DNA of 64,000 nucleotides from Mytilus edulis (Eukaryota; Mollusca; Bivalvia; Mytilida; Mytilidae). Made by a program: the position numbers and the translations under genes. The stretch spans positions 67,277,006 through 67,341,005 of the forward strand of contig NC_092355.1 of the NCBI RefSeq assembly GCF_963676685.1, read 5' to 3'. Positions 41,561 through 52,036 of this stretch are shown piece after piece (positions within the stretch are counted from its first letter, which is position 1; each line of letters begins with the position of its first letter). The notes under the pieces were generated by a model. The model was given only the letters and a program-made list of their open reading frames with translations, had not been told where the DNA came from and searched no databases.

Positions 41561-42605
41561 CTTTATCATGTAGATAGAACTAGTATAATAACACAGATTA
41601 CCAATGGTTTGTTAATCCGAAGAAGTTTCTTTTCTTCTTTTTAATAACACTGAGCATGTGATTTAATCATATATATCAGTCCTGATTTTATTCCCGTTTT
41701 TATTTGAAAATTTAGATAATGTGTTCTTTTTTTTTTAACGTGTTTATATGAAATTTTGCTTCATTTGAAAACAAAACAAAATAAGTCGTCAAATACAAAT
41801 GTAGTGTAGTGGTGTACAAATAGTAACAATTTAAATACCTGACCGAATACTGAAATATCAGTCCTATAAACGCATAAAATATGTTGTCGATACGAAAAAA
41901 ACTTTAGAATTGTGGTATTCACAAAAATAAATAAAAACCCGGATATAATAAAATAATAATTAATGTTCTGTATGCCACTACGCAATTGCCAAGTCTAGTA
42001 CGATAACTTTGTTCAGAAAACGAATAATGATGTTGTACTTTTCTACGTCAGATGGTTACTGAATATTTCAACATTGAACAAAGCACAACAAAATCTAGTC
42101 ATAATCCATCAACGTACTCATTAAATCATTTAGCACATACATTTACTTACAACTTTTCGTCCAATCAAATTGCTTAAATTTGCCTTTTCTTGCATAGTAC
42201 ATATTTTTTCCGTGTACTTGGTAACTACGCATGAAGGACCACAAGGGTAAGATTTCATTGTATCGTAATCAAGATATTGAAATAAAAATTGCTACTCAGT
42301 TTGGCTATTTTGAAGAAAAAAAAATGTGTTCAAAATTAAACTAAATAGTTTGTAAATAGTTTCCAAATTAATTTTTAAACATCTGTAAATAATTTTCAAA
42401 TTAATTTTTAAACATCCCACTATTTAATCTTTGGATCTAAAAATGTTTTTGACAATTAAAAGTTTCTTTCAAGAGTAACAAATATAGTTATTTATAACTT
42501 GATTAGAGTACAATGCCATCTAAAATTGGAATCATTTATCTTCCATGTAATTACTTTGTACCAAAAAGTAGAGTAAACCATGAAACCTTGTGAAGGGAAA
42601 TTAAA
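41561..42605. other. No gene recognised
   Basis: One 74-codon minus-strand frame at 41761-41985 with no motif. A short direct repeat of AATTAATTTTTAAACATC lies near 42365-42415. Confidence 0.35.
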
Positions 42606-42609
42606 GCAA

Positions 42610-42788
42610 CATAGGCGGATCCAGGGGGGGGGGGGGGGGCTGGCGGGCCCGGGCCCCCCCTTTCGTGGGAAAAATTTGGTTGATTATATAGGGAATCATT
42701 GAAGCATGACTGGAGCGGGGCCCCCCTTAGGTCAGTCAGCCCCCCCCCCCCCCCCCCCCCTTTAGGAAAAGTTCTGGATCCGCCACTG
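42610..42788. mobile_element. hAT-like MITE with long G and C runs
   Basis: Ends are CATAGGCGGATCCAG and CTGGATCCGCCACTG, matching the CAGTGGCGGATCC terminal type I associate with hAT elements. Inside are about 17 consecutive G (42624-42640) and about 22 consecutive C (42740-42761). A related copy is at 60379-60511. The open frame on the minus strand translates the homopolymers and is not a gene. Confidence 0.75.
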
Positions 42789-42915
42789 AGCAATGTGATC
42801 ATGTGATCCATTGATGCTATTTCGTCATGAATTGATTGATTAATGGTTGCTTAATGTCCAGTGACAGATATTTCATGCACGTAAACTATTCACTAGACTG
42901 CCTATGGGTACATAC

Positions 42916-43067
42916 CAGGGGCAGATCCATCCATTTTAAAAGGATTTTTTTGGGTTCCAACCCAAAATTAAGGGGGAGGGGTCCAACTGTATGTTCTTAA
43001 TATTCAAAACATTGATCATCCCCCAAAAAAGGCGTTTTCCAGCGCCCTCTTTTTGGATCTACCACTG
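42916..43067. mobile_element. Second hAT-like MITE, related ends
   Basis: Ends are CAGGGGCAGATCCATCC and TTTTTGGATCTACCACTG, a diverged version of the CAGTGGCGGATCC type. The interior (GGTTCCAACCC, GGGGGAGGGG) differs from the 42.61 kb copy, so it is a separate subfamily. Confidence 0.6.
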
Positions 43068-43302
43068 CAAACTATCTATATGTTTCAAAATTTATCATGT
43101 AAAGTAAAACACAGCTTTATACAAATATATCAATAAACATACCTACACCAGCAACTACAATCTTTTCATTTTGGAGTCAAATCTTACAATGATAATAGAG
43201 ATTTACAAAACTACGTAAATGAGCTACACCTAGTCAGCCAAAACATATCAATAGACTAATTACAGGATTACTCAAGTTGTAAATATGTGCTAAATTGGAC
43301 AG

Positions 43303-43386
43303 TGTGTAGAAAGGTATATACTATGAAAATAAGAGCTTGAGGCAGGCCCCTCGCTCTAATATTCATAGTATATACTTTTACACTAA
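43303..43386. repeat. Short imperfect inverted repeat
   Basis: GTGTGTAGAAAGGTATATACTATGA pairs with TCATAGTATATACTTTTACACT across a short GC-richer loop (GAGGCAGGCCCCTCG). Arms are about 32 bp. It may be a small foldback element or a hairpin. Confidence 0.55.
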
Positions 43387-43975
43387 CCGATACTTACATA
43401 ATATACAAAAATATAAAATTTCTTAAAATTAAATTTATCACATATATGGTCGATAGCATGTTAAACCAAATATGCAACCTGACTGAACATGTCATTAATT
43501 TAAAATTTAACGTATTCGACATTAATAGTTTTTATTTTTTTCTGGTTTTTGCTATAGCCCATTTACTTCTGTATATTAGCCAAGTTATCACCAAATAGTA
43601 TGGGCTTTTTTATGAACAATTTTATTTAAGAATTGAATGCTTCTTTTTGTAAATTTATTGGGGTGTAAAAGCGTTGACCGAAGTACATTGTGTATGAAGC
43701 GCGGAAGCCTGTGCACTTTATTGTTGGAGCACGTGTTATCATGAGTGAAAAGTTGTATTGAGCATTGCAACTGCTTACAGAATAACACGTGATGTGCAGT
43801 TAGCCAATCAGAATAAAATATTATAATGAAACATACATCTAATGTAATTATATGCAAGTATGCCTCTTTAAAAAAAAAATAGTTAACCTTGCCTTGACCC
43901 AAAGTAACATGCTGTATCAATGGGTAGAATCAAGTTCATAGATGCTCTTGAACAGCTTATAAACAAGCACCAATA
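43387..43975. other. No gene recognised
   Basis: A 110-codon minus-strand frame (43588-43920) encodes a Phe/His-rich peptide with no recognisable domain or splice context; it is treated as chance. Confidence 0.35.
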
Positions 43976-43977
43976 CG

Positions 43978-44080
43978 GGTGCCAGAAGTGGAGGAGGATC
44001 TGTAGATCCTTCTTTTTTGCAATGACATTGTCAGTTTATGACTTATGAATTTGAATGTACTTTTGGTATATTAAGATCCG
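43978..44080 (+). repeat. Penelope-like 3' tail, strongly diverged
   Basis: GGGTGCCAGAAGTGGAGGAGGATCTG, AATGACATTGTCAGTTTATG and TTATGAATTTGAATGTAC follow the tail order with deletions. Confidence 0.4.
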
Positions 44081-45205
44081 CTTACACTGGTTTCACATTA
44101 ACCGTTAATATCAAAAGGAAGTCATAGAGTTACAAGTACCGTAAAGTTAACAGTACTTTGACTATACAAAATTTGATTTAGGCAACTCGACGAAGCATGA
44201 ATTTCTTTATGACCTTATGTTTGAGTTATACCCTTTACTCACCTAACCAATCATCAATTAAGACTGATTACTTGACTAACATTGTCACCGAACCAGTGTA
44301 ATTCAATGTTAAAAGGGGTCTTACTTCATATCTGTCTAAAATTAATAATTCATAATATATGCATGTGGCAGAGTAGTTCACAGTCTTGTCAGTCATTGTC
44401 AATCTGTCTTCTACTGTATTATTATAAACAATACATCGTATATAGATCAATTCATACATTTTGCCATTTTGGTATTGTGCTTTGGTTATTTTTTGTATTC
44501 TTGTGTTTCATTTTTATTCAGAGTGTCTATATGCCATTTTTGTTTTTCTTTGTTGATATTTTTGTTTTGTTTTTTTGAGATTTAGATTATAACACAATAT
44601 TGATTGTTGTACCCTAGTAAGTGAGAATTTAAGCTAGCTACAAAACCAGGGTTAACTCGCAATTTCTACATAAAAAATATGCATGCATGATGTCAGGAAT
44701 ATGACAGTTGTCCATTTTTTTTTTACGTTTTTGAGTTTTTGGTTTTGCTATTTAATAACTTAAAGGGACTTTAAATTTCCGTTTTGAATCTTTTTTTCTC
44801 GGTGCTTGATGTTTAAAATGTTTTATTATTTTTTCCATTTTATTGGATCTTTCGAAGATATCATATCTATACTACGGTACGTCAGTTGGAAAAACATATC
44901 AAACACATAGTAAAGAGCATTAAAAACCATAATTTTTAGAAGTTGTGAATTTATTTTAAGATACTTTTACGACCAATCCCTGTCTGTTTGTTAAGGGAAA
45001 CTGCACAAAATCCAACAAGCTCTTAATTGTACACTTTAAGATTTTAATATCAATTAGGAATCAATTAAATAATATCTTTTTTTCTTGAGTTGTCTTTTCT
45101 TTGTTGATTAATAAGATTTGGACATCGGTAAAATATTATATGAAATAGCAATGGCGGTTCCTTCATCTGCAAATTCATTTACAGTTGGCAATAGAATTTA
45201 AAAAA
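44081..45205. other. No gene; contains an R4 fragment
   Basis: 44680-44830 is an R4 copy (GATGTCAGGAATATGACAGTTG, GTTTTGCTATTTAATAACTT, AATTTCCGTTTTGAATC). The open frames at 44268-44578 on both strands have no supporting features. Confidence 0.45.
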
Positions 45206-45207
45206 TA

Positions 45208-45385
45208 TCAAATGGAGCAACTGAGATCACATCTAGTTTTTGGTAGGGTTGGTGTTGCTTAGTCTTTAGTTTTCTATGTTGTGTATTGTCTACTATTATT
45301 TGTCTGTTTGTCTTTTTCTTTTTTAGCCTGGGCAGTGTGATTTATTTTCGATCTATGAGTTTGAATGTCTTTATGCATCATTTGC
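45208..45385 (+). repeat. Penelope-like 3' tail, truncated copy
   Basis: GGAGCAACTGAGATCACATC, TAGTTTTTGGTAGGGTTGG, TTTTCTATGTTGTGT and TCGATCTATGAGTTTGAATG match the tail. Confidence 0.65.
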
Positions 45386-46440
45386 CACTCTTAAAACTAC
45401 CCTGCATTTCCAGCTTCGATCTGCATGTCACTTATCACTTATTGTAGTAAATAAAAAAGTTCAAGAACGGAATTAATCAATAACAAATGTATTGATTTAA
45501 ACAAATACTACATTTTTGTATTTTTCTGCTTAATACGATTTTGATAAGTCGCGGGTTTTTTCCTAATACAATTCATGGTAGGTATATTAACACATTTCTA
45601 ATAGACACCTTTTCAGTTCCGTCAAAAACTCTGGTTTTAGTGAACAGCATTCGTGCATCGTCACTTCCATTCCAATGTTGAGCGAGTGGTTGGAAAATTA
45701 CAATACTGTTTTGCACGATCTTTTCGGCAAACTAAATTCTCATAATTGACAATCAGCACTGCTGTCATTGGGAAATTGTGATTAAGTACTTACAAAACAA
45801 AAATTATGTCTAGTTTACCCTGTACAATGACGATCACTAAGACGCTTGATGAACGTTAATAGTGCAGGAATACAGGCGATCCCCTCTACCTGGTAAATGA
45901 CGTCACAAAGGCGCACCTAATTGACGAGTTTTTTCCGGTGACGGATGAACTCGAAAGTGGTCTATTGTATCAAACATTTATACTGGCAAAGAACCATAAC
46001 TCAACTTTTATGGTCAAAGTTTCATCAACTATTGGTAAATGCTGAATAAAGTACGAAGAAGAAAACGTGATTGAGGATCCAAATTCCGAAACGTTTTGCC
46101 AAAAACTGTTACAAGTTGGCATGCTTCGTTTGTTGCAATTCAATTGACATTCTAAAATATTTACAAAATATTTATTGAAACTTAACTTGACTTTTTTTGC
46201 AGTGCCCCTTTATGCATACAGTGCATATAGAAATAAATTTTAAAAAGGTTGAGCGTAAAAGTAAAAAAAAATCCGTTAAGTCTTTCGATGAATTGTCTTG
46301 GCAAGAGAGTCCAAAATAAAAAAGGAAAATCCAAGAATGTCCTTTTTAGAGGTCGAAATTTGCTGTTTTGGCGAATATACCGAATTTTGCAAATTCATAT
46401 GCTAAAACTCTGCTTTTGATAGGTATTTTTTGTAAAAAAA
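45386..46440. other. No gene recognised; small R2 fragment
   Basis: 46070-46105 (TGAGGATCCAAATTCCGAAACG with TTGCCAAAA) resembles a piece of R2. No coding signal is visible. Confidence 0.35.
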
Positions 46441-46662
46441 AAAGTGTTAGAAGAAATTTCTTCTCTGGCAAAGGGAACACATGGAAAAATAACACCATTA
46501 ATATGACAATTTTATTGGATATATATATTAAATTTACATGAATTTCATATTTTACAAAACATTTCAATCACAATGAATTGAAGAAACAGTAACCTTTAAA
46601 TTAATAAAATGGAAAGCAATAATTTATTCCATACATTTTGTTCATAAAAAATTCCCGTCTCT

Positions 46663-47880
46663 TTGGAAGAAATTTCTTCCAACAAATTAAAAACATTATT
46701 TCGTTTTCAATAGGGTATACAATAATAGTTAATACACTCAGGTGCTAACTTCATTTTGTATCCTCTCTCAAGTTGGAAGAAATTTCTTCCAACAAATATA
46801 GAAACATAATATATTTACAAATTATTTTCAATTTGTTCAACATAGATAGTTCACTTCATTTGATGTTCCTCCTTGGAAGAAATTTCTTCCAAGTATTTAC
46901 AGCCACAAGAAAAAAAATCATTTTATTTTGTTCTAATAATTTTTTGTCACTGATACTGGTTGGAAGAAATTTCTTCCAAGTAATTACAGATACAAGAAAA
47001 AAATATCATTTTATTTTGTTCTAATTTTTTGTCACTGATACTGGTTGGAAGAAATTTCTTCCAAGTATTTACAGCCACAGGAAAAAAAAATCATTTTATT
47101 TTATTCTAATAAATTTTTGTCACTCAGGTTGGAAGAAATTTCTTCCAAGTATTTACAGCCACAAGAAAAAAAATCATTTTATTTTGTTATAATAATTTTT
47201 TGTCACTGATACTGGTTGGAAGAAATTTCATCCATGTAATTACAGGCACAAGAAAAAAAATCATTTTATTTTGTTCTAATATTTTTTTGTCACTGATACT
47301 GGTTGGAAGAAATTTCTTCCAAGTATTTACAGCCACAGGAAAAAAAAATCATTTCATTTTATTCTAATAAATTTTTGTCACTCAGGTTGGAAGAAATTTC
47401 TTCCAAGTATTTACAGCCACAGGAAAAAAAAATCATTTTATTTTATTCTAATAAATTTTTATCACTCAGGTTGGAAGAAATTTCTTCTAAGTATTTACAG
47501 CCACAAGAAAAAAAATCATTTTATTTTGTTATAATAATTTTTTGTCACTGATACTGGTTGGAAGAAATTTCTTCCAAGTATTTACACTTTACAGCCCTTA
47601 GATTTTGATTTTTTTTTCTACTACAATTTGCCACTGATAATTTTAGGAAAAAATTTACAGCCATATGGAAAAATAAGTTTATTTTGTTAAAAAAAGTATC
47701 ATCAAATTATTCAAAATTTGTTCCAACAAATATAGAAATATGTAATATGTTATAAAAGAGGGACGAAAGATACCAAAGCGACAGTCAAACTCATAAATCT
47801 AAAACAATTATTGTTCATTTGTTCAACACAGATAGTTCAATTCATTTAAAGTTACTCCTTGGAAGAAATTTCTTCCAATT
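46663..47880. repeat. Minisatellite with a 20-bp palindromic core
   Basis: The core TTGGAAGAAATTTCTTCCAA, a perfect palindrome, starts at 46663, 46773, 46873, 46960, 47045, 47129, 47303, 47387, 47558 and 47859. Variant cores lie at 47216 and 47471, with diverged ones near 46446, 48033 and 48103. Between 46873 and 47558 the spacing is regular (84-87 bp). The two unit lengths reflect CACTCAGG against CACTGATACTGG before the core. Linkers carry TATTTACAGCCACA(A/G)G and an A-run then TCATTTTATTTT. The core holds aGAAatTTCt, a minimal heat-shock element. Open frames across it (46773-47024, 47303-47551) only translate the repeat. Confidence 0.9.
47756..47806 (-). repeat. Short Penelope-like 3' end inside the minisatellite region
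   Basis: AAAGAGGGACGAAAGATACC, AAAGCGACAGTCAAACTCAT and AAATCTAAAAC are the reverse complement of the tail end. It sits in the 301-bp gap between palindromes at 47558 and 47859 and so breaks the array. Confidence 0.65.
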
Positions 47881-48154
47881 ACTTTTACAAAAGTAAGAAA
47901 TTTTCCTTAAATTTAAAAAAAGATAATCTTTCCACTGCTGCATTTTCTCTTATTTAATTTAGCTAAAAAAAAAATTGTCTAAGTATGAAATGTTATTCAA
48001 CTTCCTTTTATTTAAATGCTCTATCACGTCTTGAAAGAAATTTCTTAAGAAATTCATAAAAAATAGCCAAAAGAAAATAAATGAGAACAATTTCCAGCAC
48101 TGTTTGGAAGAAATTATCACCTTTATTACAGAAAGGCATTGCATTTTACAGTTT

Positions 48155-48240
48155 TACATGTATTGTCGGACGGACGAACGGAGCCATAGACCAGAAAACA
48201 TAATGCCCCTCTACTATCGTAGGTGGGGCATAAAAAGATA
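48155..48240 (-). repeat. Repeat R6 fragment (GGACGGACGAACGGA)
   Basis: GTCGGACGGACGAACGGAGC, AGACCAGAAAACATAATGCC and CGTAGGTGGGGCATAAAA are the reverse complement of the start of the repeat at 62.86-63.16 kb. Confidence 0.65.
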
Positions 48241-48507
48241 TTATTTACTTACAAATCATGATCAACTTTTATTGCAACAAAAGTAAGTCATTTAAGATTG
48301 TTGAAGAAATTTAGTAAAAATGAAGTACATTAAAAACAAGTATTACATACATGATACTATGTGTCTATGAACTCATGTTAGACTTGTTGAAAGCTGAAGT
48401 AAATTCAATTAATTATAACTGGCTAGCACATACATCTTACATTTTTTAACATAGAGGGTTGGAGACTAAGAGAAAGTGATATAACAAAAAAGAAACTAAT
48501 TGTTACA

Positions 48508-48801
48508 TTATGCACTACAACCACTAACCAGACTCCTTAACATCACCATGCTATTAGCCGGTTTTGCACATTGTGCAACACAGCAATTAATTTCTCCAAT
48601 AATAACAGACTTAACGGGACTATGTAAAGTCATTTCAAGATGTAATCTGATCAATTCATTGAACACAGATAATAATTCTACAATAGATAAATGCATTGCA
48701 ATACAATATCCACAAAAAAATATAATAAGTTCAAAAATCAAAAGTAGTTCCAAGAAATTTTTTAGTTTGTCTCCTCCTTCAGTTCTCTGGTAATAGTACA
48801 C
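48508..48801 (-). CDS. Uncharacterised open frame, doubtful
   Basis: A 97-codon minus-strand frame: a charged start (TEGGDKLKNF), a hydrophobic stretch (LELLLIFELIIFFCGYCIAM), then NELIRLHLEMTLHSPVKSVI and GEINCCVAQCAKPANSMVML. The amino-acid mix looks more protein-like than most frames here. A TATTACCAG acceptor precedes RTEGG. It lies just 3' of the multi-exon gene, but joining it to the phase-1 end of the exon at 49712 gives an immediate stop, so it is not simply the next exon. It could be an independent small gene, a misphased exon or chance. Confidence 0.25.
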   Translation of the reverse strand: MYYYQRTEGGDKLKNFLELLLIFELIIFFCGYCIAMHLSIVELLSVFNELIRLHLEMTLHSPVKSVIIGEINCCVAQCAKPANSMVMLRSLVSGCSA

Positions 48802-49028
48802 ATAAGAATGTACTATGTTTCTGGTTCTTTGTTGCCTTTTCTTTTTATCTGAAAAAAGTAAAGTACCACAGAATTATTTTCTCTGGCCAAAAAAAGATGT
48901 ATCAAAAGCATGAATTTAGCTAATACCAAAATTCAAAAATACAAATTTTTTTTTAAACTTATATGATCAGTCCTCTTTTGTTCAGCTAATGGATCGAATC
49001 TTTAATAACACAGTCATGAAACCAAGCA

Positions 49029-49200
49029 TAACCTACCGAATTAGACGATTTATGGGATTTGTAATAACATAAGCAACATCTGGAGCAGGATCAGCTTACC
49101 CTTTCGGAGCACCTGAGATCACCCCTAGTTTTAGGTTGTCAGTTTATTTTCAATCTATGAGTTTGACTGTCCCTCTGGTATCTTTTGTGCCTCTTTTGTA
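49029..49200 (+). repeat. Penelope-like 3' tail including the RT-proximal part
   Basis: Starts CCTACCGAATTAGACGATTT and continues GTAATAACATAAGCAAC, GGAGCAGGATCAGCTTACCC and GAGATCACCCCTAGTTTTAG. That is the order following the RT stop at 9139. It has an internal deletion and ends ATCTTTTGTGCCTCTTTTG. Confidence 0.75.
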
Positions 49201-49711
49201 CAATAACAACAACTGTAGATTTCGAGGGTTATCAATTTACATGAATTTTGTTTGTAAATGTAGAATGTATTGGGTAAACCTGCATTTTAGGTGTCCAATA
49301 AAGTGTGAATTTGCATTAGGGACCAGTTTCTTTGAAGTATCATTACAAAAGTTTTCTATGGTGAGTAAATGACAGTATAGAGGACATCTATTGAGGGATC
49401 GAACTCAACCAGATGGCTGCAGTTCAGTCTCTCAAAATATTAAGTAAAAGTTGATTGTAAGAAAGAATGAACAGCTGCGCCATGAATGCATGATATGTCC
49501 GTTGTCTTGTGTGAAAGTTTTAAGCAATAATCATAAATAGTTTCTTCGAAAGTTATAAGCAATAACCATATATTGTTTTTGAGATACGGAGGGACATTTG
49601 AAACCCCCCCTCTTTTTTTTCTTCAAAAAAACTAAATATCACTAAAATAAAATTTAAACGGGCATATAAAAATCAGATTATAATATAAAATTAAAGAAAG
49701 AATAGACCTAC

Positions 49712-49991
49712 CAGAATGTTTTGCATTAACATTTGTCTTTCTTTGAGCTGCTCTTGTTTTTCCACTTCTTTTTGATTTAGAAAGGTTTTTCCTTTGCTGA
49801 AGTGTTGGTTTCTTTCCACCATTTTTGTTAACTTTAGCAGCACTGTTTTTCTTGGTTTTATCCTTACTGGAGGTTTTTTGTGATTTTTTCTTCCCAGATG
49901 AGTCTGGTGGGCCATTTTGGGTTGTTGATCTCCGTCTTACTTGTGAATTTGGGTTTGTCTTTTTCTTTTTCTTTTCTTCTGGCATTTCCAC
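49712..49991 (-). CDS. DUF7869-like gene, Lys-rich exon
   Basis: Acceptor GTGTTAG before 49991 (phase 0) and donor CTG|GTAGGT after 49712 (phase 1), 280 bp. It encodes VEMPEEKKKKKTNPNSQVRR, then a Ser/Lys/Arg-rich basic sequence through KHSG. It follows the exon ending DDPE at 50555 in matching phase. The composition suggests a disordered, nucleus-directed C-terminal tail (KKKKK and RKNLSKSKRSGK are NLS-like). The next exon was not identified. If splicing fails, the frame runs to a stop at 49632. Confidence 0.55.
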
Positions 49992-50306
49992 CTAACACAA
50001 AAAATAAAAAACATGTTTGTTTAATAATTAAAATGTTTGCAATCATTTAATTGATAGTTAACTATATAATAGGCATCACCATTTAGAATGCTTTTTTCTC
50101 TAATTTTTGTGCTTTTTTCATTTTTCCTGACTGGTGTGAGAAAAATATTTCTCCTCAGTAGTGAAAAATCAGTTCTCGGCAAATGATCAGTCAAAATTTA
50201 ATTATGACATCATGAAAAAGGTGAACTTGCCTGATGACGTCGCATATAAAGAACTCAAATTTCTGAAAATCTTTGAAAAAGAATGATTAATGTTATCAGA
50301 GAAACA

Positions 50307-50464
50307 GATTCCGACACTATAATTTGTGTATTACGATATTTCTCCACTCTTGACAGTTAAATTTAATTATTTAAAATGCTTGGCAAGCCTCACGCTTTAA
50401 ATAATAAAATTTAACTGTCTCAAGTGGAGAAATATTGTAATACACTTGTTGCAGTGTAGGAATC
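50307..50464. mobile_element. Foldback MITE in an intron of the DUF7869-like gene
   Basis: The left arm, GATTCCGACACTATAATTTG, then TGTATTACGATATTTCTCCA, pairs with the right arm, TGGAGAAATATTGTAATACA, then GTTGCAGTGTAGGAATC. The inner arms share TTGACAGTTAAATTTAATTA against TAATAAAATTTAACTGTCTC. Total about 158 bp with arms of about 70 bp, imperfect. Confidence 0.7.
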
Positions 50465-50554
50465 TATATATATTGCACTTTTTCTTGTTATCTTTGTTAT
50501 CAATGGTTACCTTCTATTTATCCACAATGTTTAAGAATTTAAAATGAGACTTAC

Positions 50555-51190
50555 CTCTGGGTCATCTATTTCCCGATCTACCATTTCCTGTATTTCTTGC
50601 GGCAGTAGGTATTCTTCTTGAGAATGGAGTGTGCTCTTTGGTAGGAGAGGTAATAACCACCTGGCATCTTTTTTTGCATATAATATTTGCTTATTTTCAT
50701 TCTCTGATGTTTCTCTCAAAAAAGTAATGTATCTTTTCCACCATCTATATTGAGTATTTTGAAGTATGTCCGAAAATAAATATTTACTCCTTTCTATGTT
50801 TTTCTCCAATGCATCAAAATTAAATTTTTTATTAAAGTTATCAGGAACTGATATTGAAGGAATGCCAGGTGGAATTTTCTTTAACAGTGTGTTTTTCAAT
50901 TGTTTCCATGGACGATGATTGTTTCCTTTATATTGAACACATATTTTCCCAGTTGCATCCAAAGAAAATTTAAAATGTAATGGAACTGTGTGACCTTTAA
51001 TTGGATTGATGTGCTTCTCCAACCATCCTTTTATATCATACAATCCACCTGTCTGCTTTGAATTAGGAAGCAAATCAATCAATCCTACCAGAGTTTCTGC
51101 TTCTGTTTTCCTGAGTTTTTCTGAAACGCGACTAAATGCCGCATCAATGTCTTCATGGGTATGACCCACATACAAAAAACTAAGATGGAC
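50555..51190 (-). CDS. DUF7869-like gene, exon with the GHTHEDID motif
   Basis: A 636-bp exon (212 codons), acceptor CATTGCAG before 51190 and donor GAG|GTAAGT after 50555, phase 0 at both ends. It begins VHLSFLYVGHTHEDIDAAFS RVSEKL, followed by a variable region with NPIKGHTVPLHFKFSLDATG, WKQLKNTLLKKIP and YRWWKRYITFLRE, and ends REIDDPE. The VGHTHEDID block directly after an FxENKNR exon is, as I recall, typical of proteins annotated DUF7869, a widespread animal family of transposase-like appearance. The exon joins the 51920 exon precisely (FKE|VHLSF). No function can be assigned. The N-terminal half of the usual domain was not found, so the gene may be partial or derived. Confidence 0.65.
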
Positions 51191-51821
51191 CTGCAATGAG
51201 AAAGTTACATATATATTAGATAATTTACAATTCTCTTAAATAAAGTAATAAAACATGGCAATATTTTGTATACTAGTATATCCATGTATAAAAATAAATG
51301 TCATTATGAATAGAAAATAATGATGGGATATTATGGGAATGCCAACAATCTGACCATTTCATGTAATTTCATACCTGATATAAGACAACAAGCAAAATCA
51401 TAGCTGTTGTCACCTGCCTAGTTTTGTTTATATTCATTTATTGTATTTCATCAGCAAACCCGGAAACAAGCTTTTTTCGCTCTCAGATTTTGATCTGTAT
51501 TGAACATTTATCCACATTTCAGTTTATGGCTGCCACTGTTTGTAGTTTTGTCAGTCAGATATGTTTTACATGTTTCTTTTTGGCAATTTTTAACATTAAC
51601 CTAGCGGTTGAACAAAATAAACATCACTGTCAAAAATAATAAAGAAGAAAATAAGTTTTGTGATTGTTTTGGAATATTATTTGCTCCTAAAATTATGGAA
51701 AATTAATGTAGGGCTTTTGTCATTGGGAATGTGTCTGAATACCGTACCTTGTGGAAGTCTTGAAATATACATGTGTTACTGATGTGCTTCATTTGTAAAG
51801 TTTATCTCTTTATACTCAAAA

Positions 51822-51876
51822 GAGGGAAAAAAGATACCCGAGGACAGTCAAACTTATAAATCGAAAATAAACTTAC
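51822..51876 (-). repeat. Short Penelope-like 3' end in an intron
   Basis: AAAAGAGGGAAAAAAGATACC, GAGGACAGTCAAACTTATAA, ATCGAAAATAAAC and CAACGCCATG are the reverse complement of the tail end. Confidence 0.65.
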
Positions 51877-51919
51877 AACGCCATGAAAATGAAATGAAAG
51901 ATTTAACCTTATATCTCAC

Positions 51920-52036
51920 CTCTTTGAAGACATTTGTTCTGACCAGCAGCTCACAAAAAGCAAGCATATATCTGTTTTTATTTTCACGAAAACAGTTATC
52001 CGCTTGGATGTATAATACATCTGGTAAAAATGAATT
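51920..52036 (-). CDS. DUF7869-like gene, exon with the QADNCFRENKNRY motif
   Basis: A 117-bp exon (39 codons) with acceptor TCTTTTGCAG before 52036 and donor GAG|GTGAGA after 51920, phase 0 at both ends. It encodes NSFLPDVLYIQADNCFRENK, then NRYMLAFCELLVRTNVFKE. Joined to the next exon it gives FKEVHLSFLYVGHTHEDID, a continuous and typical DUF7869-type stretch, which strongly supports the splice. The Asp of QADN and the later HTHEDID acids would sit near each other in a transposase-like fold; that is inference. Confidence 0.65.

Noticed and set aside
42551..42811. 86-codon frame with poly-Gly and poly-Pro
   Set aside because: It translates the G and C runs of a hAT-like MITE.
43588..43920. 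110-codon minus-strand frame
   Set aside because: Chance frame; no recognisable domain, no acceptor/donor pair of compatible phase with a neighbour.
46773..47551. Open frames with repeated EEISSKYLQPQEKK-type peptides
   Set aside because: They simply translate the 84-87 bp minisatellite. No start context or splice support, and the repeats are conserved in DNA palindrome rather than in protein.
46663..47880. Regularly spaced identical 20-mers suggesting a CRISPR array
   Set aside because: The host is a eukaryote, the spacers are not unique (they are repeats of each other), and no cas genes are present.
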